From assembly GCA_001802865.1 (NCBI GenBank), contig MHAF01000173.1:1-56176 (forward strand): DNA of 56,176 nucleotides. The letters run 5' to 3'. A program made the translations under genes and the position numbers. Shown here piece after piece: positions 54,357 through 56,176 of the stretch; position 1 is the first letter of the stretch, and each line of letters starts with the position of its first letter. The notes beneath the pieces were generated by a model that saw only the letters and a program-made list of their open reading frames with translations, ran no database searches and had not been told where the DNA came from. The DNA is from Ignavibacteria bacterium RBG_16_34_14. Lineage in GTDB: Bacteria > Bacteroidota > Ignavibacteria > Ignavibacteriales > Ignavibacteriaceae.

Positions 54357-56176
54357 TCATTTTTCCTTATAAGTTATCGAACCATCCCAGTTTTCATCTA
54401 AAGAAGCGGAATTAAGTTTATCAATTCTATTTATCAGTTCAGCAGATGAATAATCGTTAGGTCGAATCTGCAAAGCTTTTGTAAAGTGTTCTTTCGATTC
54501 AGCAAATTGTTTATGCAGATAAAAATTAAATCCTCTATCATAAAAATCATAATATTTCAAATCTTCTTCTAAAAGAGGATCTGAAACAAATCCTGTTACT
54601 TCATAAACCTTAACTGCTTTTTCTTTCCCTTTCACTTTAATAACGTCGAGAAGTCTTGTATGATATAAGCTGTCATTAATCTTTCTATAAGTGAATTCAG
54701 AAATAAGGATTTTAGTGTTATAAAATTTATTTGCACTTTCAAGTCTTGCAGCAAGGTTCACAGGATCGCCAATTGCAGTATAATCAAAAACCTGTTCGGA
54801 GCCCATATTACCGATTATTACATTGCCAGTATTTATACCGGTTCTGTTCATAATTAAAGGATAACCTTTTTCTTTCCAGGTATTATTCAACTCTCTTAAT
54901 CTCTTTTGTGTAAGAATTGCACTTGCAACCGCAGCATCAGCATGATGTTCAATCATAACAGGTGCACCGAATTCAGCAAGTATTGCGTCACCAATAAATT
55001 TATCTATAGTACCTTCCTTTTCAATAATTATTTTGGTCATTTCCGTAAGATATTCATTCAGAAGAGAAACAAGATCAGAAGGATTCATCTTTTCAGAGAT
55101 TGATGTAAATCCGGATATATCTGAAAAAAGAATTGTAAGCTCCCTCTCTTCACCCCCAAGCTTAAGCTGTTCAGGATTATCAATTAAATTCTCCACAACT
55201 TTATCAGGGACATATCTTGCAAACGCATTCTTTATAAATGCCCTGTCCTTAGCGGAGATAACCTGAATGCTGATCATCATTCCTATAAAAATTAAAAAGA
55301 CAAAGACTGAAACTGAGAATGATGGAAATAAATTGAAGCTGAGAAGCTGGTTATACCCGAAGTATAGAATTAATGAAATCAGAAGCAAAGCTGTGAAATA
55401 AAAAATAAGATTTGTCCTTGGAAGTGCAGTTAAGATTAACAAGACTCCGGAAACAAAAATAATAGCTGCCAGTGGTAAGATATTCCATTTAGTATAAAAC
55501 TGATTGTTTAACATTCCATTTAACAAAGCTGCATGCACAGTAACAAGAGGAACATTTTCTTCAATTGTTGTTTGTCCGAGATCAGAGGTACCGACAGAAA
55601 TATCACTTATAAAAACAAAACTGCCTTCATAAAAATCGAGAAGGTCATCAAGATATTCCGGTTCGTCTGAATACCGAATAAGGTTCTGAACTTCCATCAT
55701 TTTTGATGAGCCATCACTCCAGAATCCGTAATAAGGAATGAAAACATTTCCATATTCATCTATCGGGATTACAACATCTTCATCAAGATAACTTTCAGGT
55801 AGAGATGGTATGATAATATTTTCCCCCCAATTAATGTTTATTTTTTCAAACGGAACTTTGTTATAATCAAGAAAGATTGACAAGCTTACAGCAGGAAAAT
55901 AGAGTGAATCAACTTTTATTATTAAAGGAAAATGACGAAGAATTCCATCTTTATCCCTCACAATAGAAATATGTCCTGAGTTTACAGAAGATCTGGTAAA
56001 TTCATCTTTTTGAGTAAGAGCCCACACAGCATAATATGGTTTACCCTTACCATTCTCTTCAGGTTTTTTAAGAAATCTTTTATGAAGCTGTTCAAAGAAA
56101 ATTCCCGGTTCCCATCTGAAAATCTTTGGAGATTCCTGAAGCTGGAATCCTGCAGGCAGATAAACATTTCCAAGCT
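54357..56176 (-). CDS. CHASE2-class III adenylate/guanylate cyclase with TPR-like tail (partial, 5' end outside window)
   Basis: The frame is open through the right edge of the window; the ORF track's 56027 start is only an internal GTG. Upstream codons continue the CHASE2 sensor domain ('GNVYLPAGFQLQESPK'). Next come CHASE2 C-terminal strands, three transmembrane helices (about 180-265 of the listed ORF), then the cyclase domain. Its metal-binding Asp residues are in 'LFSDISGFTSI' and 'DKFIGDAILAEFGAP', with Lys in the latter and 'DYTAIGDPVNLAARLESAN' typical of adenylate cyclases. A helical repeat (TPR-like, 'KYYDFYDRGFNFYLHKQFAE') ends it. It makes a cyclic nucleotide in the cytoplasm in response to a periplasmic cue. 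Confidence 0.88.
   Translation of the reverse strand, partial: LGNVYLPAGFQLQESPKIFRWEPGIFFEQLHKRFLKKPEENGKGKPYYAVWALTQKDEFTRSSVNSGHISIVRDKDGILRHFPLIIKVDSLYFPAVSLSIFLDYNKVPFEKININWGENIIIPSLPESYLDEDVVIPIDEYGNVFIPYYGFWSDGSSKMMEVQNLIRYSDEPEYLDDLLDFYEGSFVFISDISVGTSDLGQTTIEENVPLVTVHAALLNGMLNNQFYTKWNILPLAAIIFVSGVLLILTALPRTNLIFYFTALLLISLILYFGYNQLLSFNLFPSFSVSVFVFLIFIGMMISIQVISAKDRAFIKNAFARYVPDKVVENLIDNPEQLKLGGEERELTILFSDISGFTSISEKMNPSDLVSLLNEYLTEMTKIIIEKEGTIDKFIGDAILAEFGAPVMIEHHADAAVASAILTQKRLRELNNTWKEKGYPLIMNRTGINTGNVIIGNMGSEQVFDYTAIGDPVNLAARLESANKFYNTKILISEFTYRKINDSLYHTRLLDVIKVKGKEKAVKVYEVTGFVSDPLLEEDLKYYDFYDRGFNFYLHKQFAESKEHFTKALQIRPNDYSSAELINRIDKLNSASLDENWDGSITYKEK

Noticed and set aside
53697-56176. 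Canonical Pycsar phage-defence system
   Set aside because: The cyclase has CHASE2, transmembrane and TPR-like parts and adenylate-type residues, unlike the soluble PycC; reported only as a Pycsar-like pairing.

Overview
This window looks like a chromosome segment from the Ignavibacteria (Ignavibacteriota, Bacteroidota/Chlorobi group). The main clue is the C-terminal type IX secretion sorting domain on several proteins, with an 'NYPNPFNP' start, a 'YDVLGKEI' middle and a '(K/R)KMxLI(K/R)' end. Supporting clues are low GC, a short RpoD lacking region 1.1, a propeller-type sensor kinase and CarboxypepD_reg TonB receptors. All functions are read from protein motifs; no database search was run.

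Layout. (1) 43-4297, minus: a beta-1,3-glucan (laminarin-type) locus, GH16-GH3-GH16. (2) About 4.3-6.7 kb: a graveyard of truncated genes (amidohydrolase/T9SS chimera, sugar nucleotidyltransferase tail, frameshifted DUF72 gene, clipped secreted-protein start, 3'-clipped RIC gene). A further out-of-frame fusion of an HAF-repeat gene with a lipase gene lies at about 10.45 kb. (3) 6.6-24.6 kb: anaerobic nitrogen-oxide metabolism. It holds an Rrf2 regulator, hemerythrin-type proteins (including an intact RIC/ScdA di-iron protein), a radical SAM enzyme, a TDT-family transporter, and the operon dihaem cytochrome c-narG-narH-narJ-narI-narK. (4) 24.8-29.5 kb, plus: a molybdenum cofactor operon (AhpD-like, CHR-domain transporter, moaA, moaC, MOSC, moeA, mobA) that supplies the cofactor used by NarG. 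(5) tRNA-Ser(UGA), then a complete 3191-bp IS1-family transposon (30272-33462) with 16-bp inverted repeats, an 8-bp target duplication and about 2 kb of small passenger genes. (6) 33.6-56.2 kb: ordinary genes, namely a glycosyltransferase, a propeller histidine kinase with its LuxR-type regulator, rpoD, an M64 peptidase, a family-B DNA polymerase, a porin with a CotH protein, a lone receiver protein, a D-amino-acid aminotransferase-like enzyme, a lipoprotein and a TonB receptor. The last pair is a Pycsar-effector-like membrane protein next to a CHASE2-class III cyclase that runs off the window.

The strongest novelty candidates are the IS1-family transposon with its uncharacterised passenger module, the NarK with a biotinyl/lipoyl-like insert, the single CHR-domain gene inside the Moco operon, and the cyclase/PycTM-like pair. 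The clustered gene truncations are either real deletion scars or assembly joins; long reads would decide.
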